A stretch of DNA of 64,000 bases from Burkholderiales bacterium (GTDB lineage: Bacteria; Pseudomonadota; Gammaproteobacteria; Burkholderiales; Burkholderiaceae_C), in contig CP070653.1 in the NCBI GenBank assembly GCA_020354665.1, positions 2,805,439 to 2,869,438 of the forward strand, in the 5' to 3' direction. A program made the translations under genes and the position numbers. Under the pieces are notes generated by a model. That model searched no databases. It was given only the letters and a program-made list of their open reading frames with translations, and was not told the origin of the DNA. Of this stretch, positions 52,541 to 60,749 are shown piece by piece (within the stretch, counting starts at the first letter, position 1; each line of letters opens with the position of its first letter).

Positions 52541-52972
52541 ATGCTCCGCATCGTCATGGCCGTCGTCGCTGCAGCCGTACTGGTAGCCCTGTACTTCGTT
52601 GCGGTCCTCAACTGGAGCTACTCGACTGGCGAGCGCGCCGGATGGGTGCAGAAGTTCTCCAAGAAGGGTTGGGTCTGCAAGACGTGGGAAGGCGAGCTTG
52701 CGCTCGTCTCGCTGCCGGGTAGCAGCGTCGAGAAGTTCTACTTCACGGTTCACGATGACGCCGTGGCCGGGCAGATCATGAACCTGATGGGTAAGCGCGT
52801 CAGCCTGCACTACGAGGAGAAGGTCGGTCTGCCGACCAGCTGCTTTGGTGACACGCGCTACTTCGTCACGAAGGTTGCCGTCACCCCGGACATTCCGCTC
52901 GGCCCTGGCGTCGTGCTGCCGGGGCAGGCCACCGCGCCCGGGCCGGCGGCATCGGCTGCATCGGCGCCGTAA
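52541..52972 (+). CDS. Membrane-anchored hypothetical protein
   Basis: The 143-residue protein has an N-terminal hydrophobic helix (MLRIVMAVVAAAVLVALYFVAVLNW). It is followed by a periplasmic domain with YSTGERAGWVQKFSKKGWVCKTWEGELALVSLPGS, KFYFTVHDDAVAGQIMNLMGKRVSLHYEEK, and a Pro/Ala-rich tail. The K-G-W-x-C-K-T-W-E-G-E-L block is shared by uncharacterised proteins of Burkholderiales and other betaproteobacteria in my memory. It is anchored to the inner membrane and has two or three periplasmic cysteines. Function unknown. Confidence 0.7.
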   Translation: MLRIVMAVVAAAVLVALYFVAVLNWSYSTGERAGWVQKFSKKGWVCKTWEGELALVSLPGSSVEKFYFTVHDDAVAGQIMNLMGKRVSLHYEEKVGLPTSCFGDTRYFVTKVAVTPDIPLGPGVVLPGQATAPGPAASAASAP

Positions 52973-53106
52973 GGCACGCCGTTCGCAGCGACCGCTTGGT
53001 CGGCCGGTGGCAGCCGTTCCCCGCGAGCTGCCGGGCGAGGCAGCGCGCGGTCGACCGATCTCGACCTTGGCCCGTCGGGTCTTGAATGCGCGCATACACT
53101 GAGTGC

Positions 53107-53922
53107 ATGGAGCTCGGGACGATCCACTTCATCGGTGGCGGCAACATGGCCAGCGCGATCATTGGCGGGCTGGTCCACGCGGGTCATCGCGCATCGGCGA
53201 TCCGCGTCGTCGATCCGCAGGCGCAGCAGCGGGCCAGGCTGGCCGCGCGGTATGGTGTTGCGGCCCAAGCGGCGGCCGATCCGTCGCTCGGCGAGGCGAC
53301 GATCGTCGTTTGGGCGGTCAAGCCGCAGCTCTTTCGGGAGGCCGCCGCGCCTTGCGCGCCGCATGCGGCCAACGCGCTGCACCTGTCCGTCATGGCCGGC
53401 ATCCGCAGCGACGCGATCGTTGCGGCGACCGGCAGCCCGCGGGTCGTCCGCGCAATGCCGAACACACCGGCGCTGATCGGGCGCGGCGTGTGCGGCCTGT
53501 ACGCACGCGAGGCGGTCACGCCTGCTGATCGGGCCACCGTCGAGCGCGTGCTCCACAGCACCGGTGAACTGCTGTGGTTCTCGCGGGAGCAGGATCTCGA
53601 CGCGGTGACCGCGCTGTCGGGATCCGGTCCGGCCTATGTGTTCTATTTCGTCGAGGCGATGGTGCAGGCTGCGGTGGAGATGGGGTTGACTGCCGAGCAG
53701 GGCAAGCGCCTCGCGCTGGCGACCTTCGCCGGAGCGGCCGCGCTCGCCCAGCAGTCCGGCGATTCGCCGAGCGTGCTGCGCGAGCGCGTGACCTCGAAGG
53801 GCGGGACCACGCACGCTGCGCTCACGTCACTCGAGGCCGACCGGGTCGGGCCGGCGTTTGTCAAGGCGCTGCATGCGGCGCAGCGGCGCGCCAAGGAGCT
53901 GGGCGACGCGTTCGGTGCCTGA
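53107..53922 (+). CDS. proC: Pyrroline-5-carboxylate reductase ProC
   Basis: The 271-residue enzyme has TIHFIGGGNMASAIIGGLVHAGH (NADPH-binding), VVWAVKPQLFREA, ATGSPRVVRAMPNTPALIGRGVCGLYA and the conserved C-terminal ALSGSGPAYVFYFVEAMVQAAVEMGLTAEQGKRLALATFAGAAAL with LRERVTSKGGTTHAAL. It makes proline from pyrroline-5-carboxylate. It lies 676 bases downstream of putA with a small gene between, so both proline degradation and synthesis are coded here. ATG 53107 is used; an in-frame start at 53086 would add seven residues. Confidence 0.95.
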   Translation: MELGTIHFIGGGNMASAIIGGLVHAGHRASAIRVVDPQAQQRARLAARYGVAAQAAADPSLGEATIVVWAVKPQLFREAAAPCAPHAANALHLSVMAGIRSDAIVAATGSPRVVRAMPNTPALIGRGVCGLYAREAVTPADRATVERVLHSTGELLWFSREQDLDAVTALSGSGPAYVFYFVEAMVQAAVEMGLTAEQGKRLALATFAGAAALAQQSGDSPSVLRERVTSKGGTTHAALTSLEADRVGPAFVKALHAAQRRAKELGDAFGA

Positions 53923-53951
53923 TTGCTGGAGTCCGCCGGGCGCGTGGCGGC

Positions 53952-54863
53952 TCAGCGCAGCAGGAGGTCGAGCGCCGTGCCAGCAAAGAGCGCGAAGCCG
54001 ACCCAGTGATTGAGGCGAAATGCCTTGAAGCAACCGTCCCGGTCGCGTTTGCGGATCAACGTGTAGTGCCAGAGTGCCTGCGCCGCAGCGACGGCGACGC
54101 CGGCCAGGAACCATCCATCCAGGCCGAGCGTGCGGCCGATCAACGCCCATGAGGCGAGATGGGCCGCGTAGAACACCATCACGCCGGCAATATCGTGGCG
54201 CCCGAGCGTCAGTGCCGCCGTGCGAATGCCGAGGCGAACGTCGTCGTCGCGATCGACCATCGCGTATTCGGTGTCGTAGGCGAGCACCCAGAACAGGTTG
54301 GACAGCAGTAGCCACCACGCCTGCGGTGGCACGGCTGCGGCGACCGCCGACGGCCCCCATTGCGGCCCGCCGAGTACCGCGGCAAACGCCATCGGTATGC
54401 CGAAGCTGAACGCCACGCCGAGCACCGCCTGCGGCATCGACACCAGCCGTTTCGCGTAGGGGTACGCCAGCGCGATCGCCAGCGCAGCGAACGAAAGCAC
54501 AATCGTCGGCGGGTTGGTGGTGAGCACCAGCCCGAACGCGACGACCGCGAGCACCGCGCCCACCGCGAGCGCCTCGCGCACCGGCAGCTCCCCGCTGGTC
54601 ACTGGCCGTCTGGCCGTGCGCTTGACATGCCGGTCGAACTCGCGATCCGCGACGTCGTTGGCGCAGCACCCGGCGCTGCGCATCAGAATCGTGCCGAGCA
54701 CGAACACCGCCAGGAGGTGCCATCCCGGAAACCCGTCGGCTGCGATCCACAACGCCGACAGGGTCGGCCACAGCAACAGCAGCCAGCCGGCAGGCCGGTC
54801 CCAACGAATCAGGTCGAGATAGACCGCAAGCCGCGGGCGACGCAAGGTGGACTCGGGGGTCAC
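53952..54863 (-). CDS. ubiA: 4-hydroxybenzoate octaprenyltransferase UbiA
   Basis: The enzyme is about 303 residues from the GTG at 54863. It has [62 protein letters not shown] (the first DxxxD motif, NDVADREFD) and [22 protein letters not shown] (the second DxxDD-type motif), with multiple membrane helices between. It prenylates 4-hydroxybenzoate in ubiquinone synthesis, in the inner membrane. No good ribosome site precedes the GTG; a possible -10 element GATAAT six bases before it suggests a leaderless message. It is convergent with proC. Confidence 0.92.
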   Translation of the reverse strand: MTPESTLRRPRLAVYLDLIRWDRPAGWLLLLWPTLSALWIAADGFPGWHLLAVFVLGTILMRSAGCCANDVADREFDRHVKRTARRPVTSGELPVREALAVGAVLAVVAFGLVLTTNPPTIVLSFAALAIALAYPYAKRLVSMPQAVLGVAFSFGIPMAFAAVLGGPQWGPSAVAAAVPPQAWWLLLSNLFWVLAYDTEYAMVDRDDDVRLGIRTAALTLGRHDIAGVMVFYAAHLASWALIGRTLGLDGWFLAGVAVAAAQALWHYTLIRKRDRDGCFKAFRLNHWVGFALFAGTALDLLLR

Positions 54864-55029
54864 GGGTCGATTATCTTGCGCACGCCCTTGAGCGAACTCA
54901 AGGCGTCGCACCCGTCCGCAGGCGGGCCAGAGTCGGGCGACGGTATGCTTCGCGCTGAGTTCGCCAGGGAACCCGGCGCTGGGTGGCACGAACAAACGCA
55001 GTGCGATTACCACGTTCGAGGAGAAGGTC

Positions 55030-55455
55030 ATGCTCGGCTCGGCAGGCAATACGTCGGAATGCTTGGCGCGGGCGTTGGCACTGTTGATCGGCGCGGACGC
55101 CCATCTCGACAGGCACGAGTTGGCAAGGCTCGAAGAGCTCGACGCTTTTCGTCGTATCGGCGTCAGCCGGGCGCGCTTTCTCGAACTCGTTGAGGCGTGC
55201 TGTCAGGAGGTGGGCGATTACTTGGTCGGCCAGTCGTGGCTGAGCAGCGCTGACCTGTACCGCATCGACTGCATCCTCGATGCGGTGGATGATCCACAAC
55301 AGCGCCTGCTTGTCTGCCGGCTGGCCGCCAGCGTGCTGCCGGCCGATGGCTGTGTCTCGGAGGCCGAGCGCCTGATCTACGACCACGTGCTCGGCTACTG
55401 GCACATCAATCGCTCGGCAGTGACAGAAGCAATCCTGCACGACGCCGTGCATTGA
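55030..55455 (+). CDS. TerB-like helical protein
   Basis: The 141-residue protein is all-helical with [52 protein letters not shown], and [51 protein letters not shown]. The paired A-D-x-x-L/V-x-x-x-E pattern, twice, is typical of the TerB (tellurite resistance B-like) fold, which binds metal through acidic residues. GAGGAGAAGG precedes the ATG. Not near other ter genes, so tellurite resistance should not be assumed. Confidence 0.72.
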   Translation: MLGSAGNTSECLARALALLIGADAHLDRHELARLEELDAFRRIGVSRARFLELVEACCQEVGDYLVGQSWLSSADLYRIDCILDAVDDPQQRLLVCRLAASVLPADGCVSEAERLIYDHVLGYWHINRSAVTEAILHDAVH

Positions 55456-55555
55456 CTCGCCCGGCGAGTCGGGACACGGGTGTCGAACGCGCGCCGCTCG
55501 CCGTGCCCGGTACTTCGGTAGCGCCGTGCCGTTTGCGGCCGGAGGCAATCACGAT

Positions 55556-56050
55556 TCAGGCGGATGAAGCAGCGCGTTTGGCTGCCGTCCAGCGGTCGAG
55601 CTTCTCGCGTGCGCCGTTGCTTGCAGGGTCCATCGCGCGGTCGTGCCCCTCACGCTTGGCGCACAGCTCGATCACATAGCCGTTCGGGTCGCGGAAGTAG
55701 ATCGAGTCGATGAATCCGTGATCCGACACGCCGCGCGTCTCGACGCCGAGCGCGTGCCCCCGGGCCAGCATCTGCCGAAGCACCGGCGGTGCCACCTCGA
55801 GCGCGATGTGCAGGTCGTAGTCGTGCTGCACCTTGAATTCGAACGGCATGTCAGGCGCCTCGAAGAAGGCGAGGAACGATCCGTCGTCGAGGCGGTAGAA
55901 GGTGTGCAGCGTATTGGTCGGGCGGCCGCTCTTGGTGTCCTTGATCTCGAGCGTGCCGGACAGCGGCAGGCCGAGGAAATCCTCGTAGAAGGCGCGCGTC
56001 TGCTCCGAGTCACGACACCGGTAGGCGTTGTGGTGCAGTTTGCTGATCAT
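55556..56050 (-). CDS. VOC family (glyoxalase-like) protein
   Basis: The 164-residue protein has two paired beta-alpha-beta-beta units: ISKLHHNAYRCRDSEQTRAFYEDFLGLPLSG (His metal ligand in HHNAYRC), and DLHIALEVAPP...HGFIDSIYFRDPNGYVIELCAK (His and Glu ligands). It belongs to the vicinal-oxygen-chelate superfamily and could be a glyoxalase or an extradiol dioxygenase-like protein. The start at 56050 is preferred to 56071 as the family begins close to the first strand. Alone, leftward. Confidence 0.78.
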   Translation of the reverse strand: MISKLHHNAYRCRDSEQTRAFYEDFLGLPLSGTLEIKDTKSGRPTNTLHTFYRLDDGSFLAFFEAPDMPFEFKVQHDYDLHIALEVAPPVLRQMLARGHALGVETRGVSDHGFIDSIYFRDPNGYVIELCAKREGHDRAMDPASNGAREKLDRWTAAKRAASSA

Positions 56051-56333
56051 CGACTTACTCCAAGGCCGCAATCACATCCGCGTCGCCGGCGGCGCGTCGC
56101 TCGGCCGCGCGACGGACCGACCGCCGGCGGATCGCTGACGCCCGACGGTCGTGGAACTTCGTCGCCTCTGGCCGCGGGCACATCGGAAGCCATGCTCCGC
56201 GATCACGGGTGACGCAGCTCGCGCACGCGATAGCATCGTCCCGAGCGGCTGCGACGGCAAGGTATAACCCCACTGGGACCTGTCAACGCTACCGAGGTCG
56301 TCGCGCGAGTATTCCTGGGGCTCGCAGCCCGAT

Positions 56334-57953
56334 TCAGCCGCTGAGCTGGCGCTGGAACACCAGGCCGGCATGGTCACGCAGGGCATGGAAGCGGATCTTC
56401 GGCCAATTACTCTCGATCGCGCGAAGCTCGGGCGCGTATTCGACGAGCACGGTGGGCGCGTCGACCGCGTCATATGCCACGCGGTGTCCGTTCGCGTCGA
56501 TGAAGCGTTTGAGCTCGGTCGGGTCATCGCAAGTGACCCAGCGCGCCACCTGGAAGCGGCTGGGCGCGATGCGCGCCTTCACGCCGTATTCATGCTCAAG
56601 ACGGTGTGCAACCACGTCGAACTGTAGCTGTCCGACGGCGCCGAGCAACAGCATCGAACCGGCCAGCGGGCGGAAGACCTGAATCGCGCCCTCTTCGCCA
56701 AGCTGTGTCAGCCCCGCCTTCAGTTGCTTGCCGCGCAGCGGATCGGCGACCTCGACGGTGCGGAACAGTTCGGGTGCGAAGAACCGCAGCCCGGTGAACT
56801 GCAGGGCCTCGCCTTCGGTGAGCGTGTCGCCCAATTGCAGTACGCCATGATTGGGGATGCCGATGATGTCGCCGGCAAAGGCTTCATCGAGCAGTTCGCG
56901 GCGTTGGCTCAGGAACGACACCACGCTGTTGGGCCGCAGCTCCTTGCCCGAGCGCACCACCTTCAGGCGCATGCCGCGCTCGAAGTGCCCTGAGGCGACG
57001 CGCACGAAGGCGATGCGGTCGCGATGCGCGGGGTCCATGTTGGCCTGGATCTTGAAGACGACACCGGCAAATTTCGGCTCGTCGGGGTTCACTTCGCGCT
57101 GGATCGCCGGACGCGGCCCGGGCGGCGGCGCCAGATCGACCAGCGCGTCGAGGACCTCCTTGACACCGAAGTTGTTGATTGCCGAGCCGAAGAACATCGG
57201 CGTCTGACGGCCGTCCAGAAACTGCTGCTCGTCGAACGTGGAGGCCGCCGCCTGCACCAGTTCGATGTCGTGGCGTGCGTGCTCGTACTCGGCGCCGAAG
57301 CGCTGCACATAGACGGGGTTGTCCACGCCGTCGATGATCTCGTCGTCGTTGCGATGGCGGTCCTCGCCCGGCGTGAAGACCCGCATGCGCTGGCTGCGCA
57401 GGTCGATCACCCCGCGGAACCGCTTGCCCATGCCGACCGGCCAGGTGAATGGCACCGCTGCCATGCCCAACTCGCGCTCGACCTCGTCCATCAGCGCGAG
57501 CGGCTCCTGCACCTCGCGGTCCATCTTGTTGTTGAAGGTGAGGATCGGCGTCGCGCGGGCCCGGCACACCTGCAGCAGGCGTCGCGTCTGCGGTTCGACG
57601 CCGTTGGCCGCGTCGATCACCATCAGCGCGGCGTCGACGGCGGTCAGCACGCGGTAGGTGTCCTCGGAGAAGTCCTGGTGCCCGGGCGTGTCGAGCAGAT
57701 TGATCACGCAGCCGCGGTATTCCATCTGCATCACCGAGCTCGCCACCGAGATGCCCCGCTGTTTCTCGATCTCCATCCAGTCGCTGGTCGCGTGACGCGC
57801 GGCTTTGCGCGCCTTCACGGAGCCGGCGATCTGGATCGCACCCGAGAACAGCAGCAGCTTCTCGGTCAGCGTGGTCTTGCCGGCATCGGGGTGGGAAATG
57901 ATCGCGAAAGTGCGGCGGCGCTGCACTTGGTCGCGGATAGGCTCGCTCGACAT
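56334..57953 (-). CDS. prfC: Peptide chain release factor 3
   Basis: The 539-residue GTPase has QRRRTFAIISHPDAGKTTLTEKLLLFSGAIQIAGSVKARKAARHATSDWMEIEKQRGISVASSVMQMEY (G1 and switch I), LLDTPGHQDFSEDTYRVLTAVDAALMVIDAANGVEPQTRRLL (G3) and LTFNNKMDREVQEPLALMDEVERELG (G4, NKMD). The rest is domain II/III (GVVFKIQANMDPAHRDRIAFVRVASGHFERGM). RF3 removes RF1/RF2 after termination. The order and length are those of bacterial RF3. ATG 57953 is used; nothing else starts upstream within 100 bases. Confidence 0.95.
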   Translation of the reverse strand: MSSEPIRDQVQRRRTFAIISHPDAGKTTLTEKLLLFSGAIQIAGSVKARKAARHATSDWMEIEKQRGISVASSVMQMEYRGCVINLLDTPGHQDFSEDTYRVLTAVDAALMVIDAANGVEPQTRRLLQVCRARATPILTFNNKMDREVQEPLALMDEVERELGMAAVPFTWPVGMGKRFRGVIDLRSQRMRVFTPGEDRHRNDDEIIDGVDNPVYVQRFGAEYEHARHDIELVQAAASTFDEQQFLDGRQTPMFFGSAINNFGVKEVLDALVDLAPPPGPRPAIQREVNPDEPKFAGVVFKIQANMDPAHRDRIAFVRVASGHFERGMRLKVVRSGKELRPNSVVSFLSQRRELLDEAFAGDIIGIPNHGVLQLGDTLTEGEALQFTGLRFFAPELFRTVEVADPLRGKQLKAGLTQLGEEGAIQVFRPLAGSMLLLGAVGQLQFDVVAHRLEHEYGVKARIAPSRFQVARWVTCDDPTELKRFIDANGHRVAYDAVDAPTVLVEYAPELRAIESNWPKIRFHALRDHAGLVFQRQLSG

Positions 57954-58190
57954 CTGGTGGCCGCCGCCCGGAGCAGCCAGGCGGCGGATAAAAACTTACC
58001 ATTATCAAGGCGCTTCAGCGACCTTCGCCCACGCCGGGCCGACCGGACACTGCGGGCGATCGTTGCAGTGCGCAGCCCCGGTGTGCTCCCCGACCGCATG
58101 CTGTCCCACCTGCTGCAAGACGGCTGCTGGCCCCGAGGCCTCGATGAGCCCGGCTGACCGGCGCTGCGGCTATGCCGCTCCCCTGCAGCG

Positions 58191-58802
58191 TCAGTGTCCT
58201 GCGTCGGGCAGGTACGGTCGCAGCGCGTCGAGTACCTGCGCGACGAAACGATCTTCGTCGCCAACGGGAGCGGCATACCGCAAGGCCGACGCGGCTGCAT
58301 CGCTGCCTGCGCTGCGGGCGATGACCCACGCGGCAAGGTAGACCGTTGCCAGCCGCCCGCCCGCCGTGGCAATCGGGCCGCGCGCGTGGAAGGGCTCGTC
58401 GACCGCCCGCACTCCGGCCTCGATCAGCCACGGGCGGACCGCCGGCTCGGCACACGCTGGCATCGTACCGAGCAGGCCGAGCCGTGCGAGCAGCAGACTG
58501 CCCGAACCGATCGCGCCGATCGTCTGCCGCAGGGGGTCGAGCGTCAGGCGGTCGAGCAGCGCCGAATTGCTCGACAGGGCGCGCGCGTACATGTTGCTGC
58601 CGAACAGCACTACATCGGCGTCGTTCGCGAACTCCAGTGGCCGCTGGGCCTGCACCGTGACGCCGTTCGTCGAGGTGACGTAGGCCGCGGGGCTGGCCAG
58701 CTCGGCCCGCCAGCCTTTGTCCTCGAGCCGGTTCAGCAGACCGAGCGCGACGAAAGTGTCGATCTCGCTGAAGCCATCAAAGGTGACGATTGCCACGTGC
58801 AT
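58191..58802 (-). CDS. DJ-1/PfpI-like protein without the nucleophile cysteine
   Basis: The 203-residue protein begins HVAIVTFDGFSEIDTFVALGLLNRLEDKGWRAELASPAAYVTSTNGVTVQ, a DJ-1/PfpI (GATase1-like) opening with the conserved E in SEIDTF. The nucleophile elbow, normally A-x-C-x-G, reads TIGAIGSGSLLLARLGLL; residue 99 is Gly where Cys is expected. Lack of the cysteine argues against peptidase, deglycase or hydratase activity and suggests binding or regulation. It has no DNA-binding domain. Next to dps on the same strand, 34 bases apart. Confidence 0.8.
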   Translation of the reverse strand: MHVAIVTFDGFSEIDTFVALGLLNRLEDKGWRAELASPAAYVTSTNGVTVQAQRPLEFANDADVVLFGSNMYARALSSNSALLDRLTLDPLRQTIGAIGSGSLLLARLGLLGTMPACAEPAVRPWLIEAGVRAVDEPFHARGPIATAGGRLATVYLAAWVIARSAGSDAAASALRYAAPVGDEDRFVAQVLDALRPYLPDAGH

Positions 58803-58836
58803 GGGAACCTCCCGACGGGCACCCGCGCCCGCAGCA

Positions 58837-59340
58837 TCAATCTTCGAGTAGCGAGCGCAGCATCCAGGCGGCCTTTTCGTGGATGTCCATGCGCTGGGTC
58901 AGCAGATCGGCGGTCGGCTGATCGTCGGCCTTTTCGGCCAGCGCGAACACGCTCCGCGCCGTGCGCGCCACCGCCTCGTGACCCTGCATGAGGATGCGCA
59001 CCATCTCGAGCGCTTGCGGTGGGTCAGGCGGCGCGTCCTTCAGCGACGACAACTTCCCGAACTGCGCGTACGAGCCAGGCGCCGGGTGACCGAGGGCGCG
59101 GATGCGCTCGGCGATCGGGTCCACCGCATTCCACAGTTCGGTGTACTGCTCCATGAACATCGTGTGCAGGGTGTTGAACATCGGCCCCGTCACGTTCCAG
59201 TGGAAATTGTGCGTCGTGAGGTACAGCGTGTAGGTGTCCGCGAGCAGCCGCGAGAGACCGCCGGCGATCGCGGCGCGGTCCTTGTCGCTGATGCCGATGC
59301 TGATCCGCGGTGCCTGCGGTTTCACTGCCTTCTTTGCCAT
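58837..59340 (-). CDS. dps: Dps ferritin-like DNA-protecting protein
   Basis: The 167-residue protein has a Lys-rich N-terminus ([11 protein letters not shown]) that may bind DNA. It has the Dps ferroxidase motif [49 protein letters not shown] with conserved His and Asp/Glu, and ends [14 protein letters not shown]. It should form a 12-mer that oxidises and stores iron with H2O2. GAGGAGAGA precedes the ATG. It lies downstream of oxyR on the same strand, with an OxyR-type site and promoter between (59535-59600). Confidence 0.93.
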   Translation of the reverse strand: MAKKAVKPQAPRISIGISDKDRAAIAGGLSRLLADTYTLYLTTHNFHWNVTGPMFNTLHTMFMEQYTELWNAVDPIAERIRALGHPAPGSYAQFGKLSSLKDAPPDPPQALEMVRILMQGHEAVARTARSVFALAEKADDQPTADLLTQRMDIHEKAAWMLRSLLED

Positions 59341-59534
59341 CAATCTCTCCTCGTATTGCATGGATAGGGTTGGCGCTCCGGGTCGGTCGAGCCGCTGCGA
59401 GCTTGCCGGCACGTGAAAACGAGCCGCACTCACTGAGCCCGCTGGGTTTCCTGGCCGCAGCAAGCTGATTTCCACAGCGATCTCCGGCTTCGCGAGGGTT
59501 GGCCCAATGGTGCGCCGCCCGTACGGCGAGGAAA

Positions 59535-59600
59535 ATGATATCTAGGCACTATTGACATGGCAACACAAATAGTCAAATCTGACGAATAGCCGTATTCAAT
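59535..59600 (-). promoter_or_regulatory. dps promoter with adjacent OxyR-type operator
   Basis: On the minus strand TTGCCA (59563-59558), 17 bases, TATCAT (59540-59535) form a good sigma-70 promoter. Immediately upstream (59600-59564) is ATTG-N7-CTAT-N7-ATTT-N7-TGTG, the OxyR spacing, with matches in 10 of 16 tetrad positions, strongest in the first half. The site lies directly against the -35 box, as in OxyR-activated promoters. Confidence 0.5.
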
Positions 59601-59623
59601 CCATTTGCCGACTCGTCCCGGGC

Positions 59624-60547
59624 TCACGCTGTCAAGCGCCTGACGCCGGAGAGCTCGCACGCATAGACCGCATTGCGCAGCGCCGCGATGGCCTCGTAGC
59701 GCGGGAAGCTGCGTCGCCACGCCAGCACCACGCGACGGCTGGGCGCCGGCTGTGCGAACGGGATGTACACGACATGTTGCTGCGGCGCGCTCGGCACCGA
59801 AAGCATCGGCACCACTGTCACACCCATGCCCGAGGCAACCATGTGCTTGATCGTCTCGAGCGATGAACCCTCGAAGCTCTTGCGGATGCCCTCGGCGTCG
59901 CTTGAGAAGCGCGCGAACTCCGGGCACACCTCGAGCACATGGTCGCGAAAGCAGTGCCCCGTGCCCAGCAGCAGCATCGTCTCCTTCTTCAGCTCCTCGG
60001 CGCTGATCGACTTGCGCTTGGCCAGCGGATGCGACCTCGGCAGCGCCGCCATGAACGGCTCGTCGTACAGCGGTGCGATCGCCAGGCCGGCATCGGGGAA
60101 CGGCTCGGCCATGATCGCGCAGTCGAGCTCGCCAGTGCGCAGCATCTCGAGCAGCTTGACGGTGAAGTTCTCCTGCAGCATCAACGGCATCTGCGGCGTC
60201 AGCTCGATTGCGTGCCTGACCAGGTCGGGCAGCAGGTACGGACCGATCGTGTAGATGATGCCGAGCCGCAACGGTCCCGAAAGCGGGTCCTTGCCGCTCT
60301 TGGCGATCTCCTTGATCGCAGACGCCTGCTCGATGACCTGCTGCGCCTGGCGCACGATCTGCTCGCCCAAGGGGGTCACGCTGACCTCGCTGCCGCCGCG
60401 CTCGAAGATCTTCACGTCGAGCTCGTCCTCGAGCTTCTTCACGGCCACCGACAGGGTGGGCTGCGAAACGAAACAAGCCTCGGCTGCGCGCCCGAAGTGC
60501 TTCTCGCGGGCGACGGCCACGATATAGCGCAGTTCGGTCAACGTCAT
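59624..60547 (-). CDS. oxyR: Hydrogen peroxide-sensing regulator OxyR
   Basis: The 307-residue LysR-type regulator has the N-terminal winged helix TLTELRYIVAVAREKHFGRAAEACFVSQPTLSVAVKKLEDELDVKIFERG. The two redox cysteines lie exactly at positions 199 and 208 (GTGHC199FRDHVLEVC208PEF), as in E. coli OxyR. It activates peroxide-defence genes, here probably including the downstream dps. The start at 60547 overlaps the stop of a small upstream reading frame that carries a diverged copy of the oxyR start region. Strong identification. Confidence 0.95.
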   Translation of the reverse strand: MTLTELRYIVAVAREKHFGRAAEACFVSQPTLSVAVKKLEDELDVKIFERGGSEVSVTPLGEQIVRQAQQVIEQASAIKEIAKSGKDPLSGPLRLGIIYTIGPYLLPDLVRHAIELTPQMPLMLQENFTVKLLEMLRTGELDCAIMAEPFPDAGLAIAPLYDEPFMAALPRSHPLAKRKSISAEELKKETMLLLGTGHCFRDHVLEVCPEFARFSSDAEGIRKSFEGSSLETIKHMVASGMGVTVVPMLSVPSAPQQHVVYIPFAQPAPSRRVVLAWRRSFPRYEAIAALRNAVYACELSGVRRLTA

Positions 60548-60684
60548 CGCGCAGGGCTCCCCGCGGTGCACGCACGGCCGTCGCCCACCGCCTGCCGCGG
60601 GCTGCGCTCCCCGCCTGGGGCGGGGCCCCTCTTTCGCCCTCTGCAGGCGAGGGCCACGATACGGCGCAAGTCGGTCAGGGTCAT
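60544..60684 (-). CDS. Upstream ORF with duplicated, diverged oxyR start region
   Basis: The 46-codon frame begins MTLTDLRRIVALAC, like oxyR (MTLTELRYIVAVAR), over its first 39 bases (60646-60684 versus 60509-60547, 32 of 39 identical). It then becomes Arg/Pro/Gly-rich and stops at TGA 60546-60544, overlapping the oxyR ATG. The middle carries a palindromic unit. It may be a remnant of duplication or a translated leader; there is no known domain. Confidence 0.5.
   Translation of the reverse strand: MTLTDLRRIVALACRGRKRGPAPGGERSPRQAVGDGRACTAGSPAR
60589..60649. repeat. Nested palindromic unit upstream of oxyR
   Basis: CGCCTGC (60589-60595) and GCAGGCG (60643-60649) bound a 61-base element. Inside it, CCCCGCC (60609-60615), TGG, GGCGGGG (60619-60625) form a second perfect hairpin. 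The arrangement resembles REP-type intergenic palindromes. I do not see another copy in this window. Confidence 0.5.
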
Positions 60685-60749
60685 GCGCCGATTTTGCTCA
60701 CTTCCCGGGCGCCCTCGACGCGGTGGGGTCGAACACCCGCGTCATCGGC

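Noticed and set aside
59401-59420. CACGTGAAAAC as a further parS
   Set aside because: Only the right arm fits; the left arm is CCGG instead of TGTTT, so it is not a palindromic parS.
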